In this document: positions 4,911-5,623 of the stretch, piece by piece
How positions within the stretch are numbered: position 1 is the stretch's first letter
Layout: each line of letters opens with the position of its first letter
DNA from: Acidilobaceae archaeon UBA162
GTDB lineage: Archaea; Thermoproteota; Thermoprotei_A; Sulfolobales; Acidilobaceae
Reading direction: 5' to 3'
Assembly (NCBI GenBank): GCA_002496425.1
Contig: DAJS01000027.1
Span: forward strand, 21,340 to 26,962
Length of the DNA: 5,623 nt
Notes under the pieces: model-generated
Database searches by the model: none
The model's input: the letters and a program-made list of their open reading frames with translations, nothing else
Told to the model about the DNA's origin: nothing
Program-made: the position numbers and the translations under genes

Positions 4911-5623
4911 TTGAAGTTCCTGAGATGTAAGCCCAACCAGGTGCCTACTGGCGTAGGAAAGAAGGTGGCCATAATAGGGGCTGGCACCGCAGGCCTTGGT
5001 GCTGCTGGGGTCCTGAGGTGTAAGGGCTACCAAGTAACAATATATGATATGTTGCCTGAGCCAGGAGGCATGCTTATCTTCGGGATACACGTCGACAGGA
5101 TTCCAAAGCCACCGATTAGGGAGGGCGTCAGGGAGCTCATGGACGCTGGCGTTGAGTTTGTCCTTAACACTAAGGTGGGCAACAGGAACCTAGATAAGAT
5201 GGACGAGCTCGTGAAGCCAAAGGAGGTCGTTGATATAGAGGATCTGATAAACCAGTACGATGCCGTCCTCATAGCCACCGGCACCTGGACCAGCAGCAAG
5301 TCTAACGTGCCTGGCGAGGAGCTGCCGTGGGTCTACCCCGCCATGGAGTTCCTCGTGGCGACTCACCTGGCCAAGTTCGGCTACAGGCCGTGGTCAATAG
5401 TACCTAACATAAGGGGTGATCTGCTTGTGGTAGGCGGCGGCTACACGGCCGAGGACGCCGCCTACGTGCCGAGGACCTACCCTGAGTACAGGGACAGGGT
5501 GCACAAGATAGTGCTGAGCTACAGGAGAACCAGGAACGAGGCCCCCATGGGTCCCATGGAGATGACCAACATTGAGGCCTCAGGCGTCGAGATATGGGAG
5601 CTCACGGTGCCAATATCATACAG
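4911..5623 (+). CDS. GltD-like FAD/NAD(P)-dependent oxidoreductase (3' partial)
   Basis: The first 237 codons are in the window and the gene runs off the right edge. After a short N-terminal segment MKFLRCKPNQVPTG come the FAD dinucleotide-binding motif VAIIGAGTAGLGAAG (19-33), the YDMLPEPGGMLIFGI block (45-59), ATG loop AVLIATGTW (118-126), and the NAD(P)-binding motif VVGGGYTAEDAA (173-184) followed by SYRRTRNEAP (203-212), which resembles the NADPH-phosphate recognition arginines of GltD. This order is that of the glutamate synthase small chain and of related flavoprotein subunits such as NADPH:sulfide/ferredoxin oxidoreductases. The large N-terminal Fe-S domain of bacterial GltD is missing, as in many archaeal versions; one cysteine (Cys6) remains. 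TTG 4911 is chosen over GTG 4941 because of GGTGA 6 nt upstream and the TATA box 39 nt upstream. Substrate and partner subunit cannot be decided; amide transfer to glutamate or ferredoxin/sulfur-linked electron transfer are both possible. Confidence 0.88.
   Translation, partial: MKFLRCKPNQVPTGVGKKVAIIGAGTAGLGAAGVLRCKGYQVTIYDMLPEPGGMLIFGIHVDRIPKPPIREGVRELMDAGVEFVLNTKVGNRNLDKMDELVKPKEVVDIEDLINQYDAVLIATGTWTSSKSNVPGEELPWVYPAMEFLVATHLAKFGYRPWSIVPNIRGDLLVVGGGYTAEDAAYVPRTYPEYRDRVHKIVLSYRRTRNEAPMGPMEMTNIEASGVEIWELTVPISY

Noticed and set aside
4835..4987. Longer version of the unknown minus-strand gene reaching 4987
   Set aside because: The extra part runs through the TATA box and antisense to the oxidoreductase FAD motif; it looks like fortuitous open frame.
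4863..5299. Minus-strand open frames opposite the oxidoreductase
   Set aside because: The opposite strand encodes the clear FAD-binding fold; these frames have no recognisable features.
1..5623. CRISPR array, insertion sequence or attachment site
   Set aside because: There are no regularly spaced repeats, no transposase or integrase, and no tRNA end or long direct repeat that would mark an integration.

Overview
The window looks like a piece of chromosome from a GC-rich thermophilic crenarchaeon (Thermoproteota; Acidilobus/Desulfurococcales-like is my guess, not a proven placement). The reasons are an Alba chromatin protein, an archaeal-type SRP54, strong preference for AGG arginine, GAG glutamate and AAG lysine codons, AT-rich archaeal TATA boxes in a GC-rich background, very short leaders, and mostly non-ATG start codons.

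Layout. Positions 1-174 hold the 3' end of a gene for a membrane-anchored protein (+). Alba follows (224-568, +) and converges on SRP54 (532-1890, -), overlapping it by 37 bp. SRP54 is divergent from a DUF711/UPF0210 protein (1966-3066, +) across a 75-bp gap that contains one AT-rich TATA-like patch. A stretch of about 440 bp (3067-3508) has no confident gene but holds TATA boxes, a tandem 9-bp repeat, short palindromes and an unresolved minus-strand reading frame. A UbiE-like SAM methyltransferase (3509-4231, +) converges with 17 bp of overlap on a TusA/SirA-like small protein (4215-4436, -). A cysteine-containing protein of unknown family (4487-4834, -) is divergent from a GltD-like FAD/NAD(P) oxidoreductase (4911 to the window edge, +), again across a 76-bp gap with one near-symmetric TATA box.

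The genes do not form one obvious pathway. The left half is housekeeping: chromatin, protein targeting and a conserved uncharacterised protein. The right half has a redox or sulfur flavour: a methyltransferase of the quinone type, a TusA-like sulfur carrier fold, a Cys-containing unknown and a flavoprotein. Their cooperation is inference only.

The most useful structural result is that the centre of the nearest TATA-like element lies 34-40 nt from the chosen start of all seven complete or 5'-complete genes. This regularity settles several starts (GTG 224, TTG 4834, TTG 4911) and argues for an unusual CTG start for the TusA-like gene. I see no convincing wholly new multi-gene system. The items best worth a second look are the two shared divergent promoters, the non-canonical TusA start, the overprinted Alba tail, and the 3067-3508 region.
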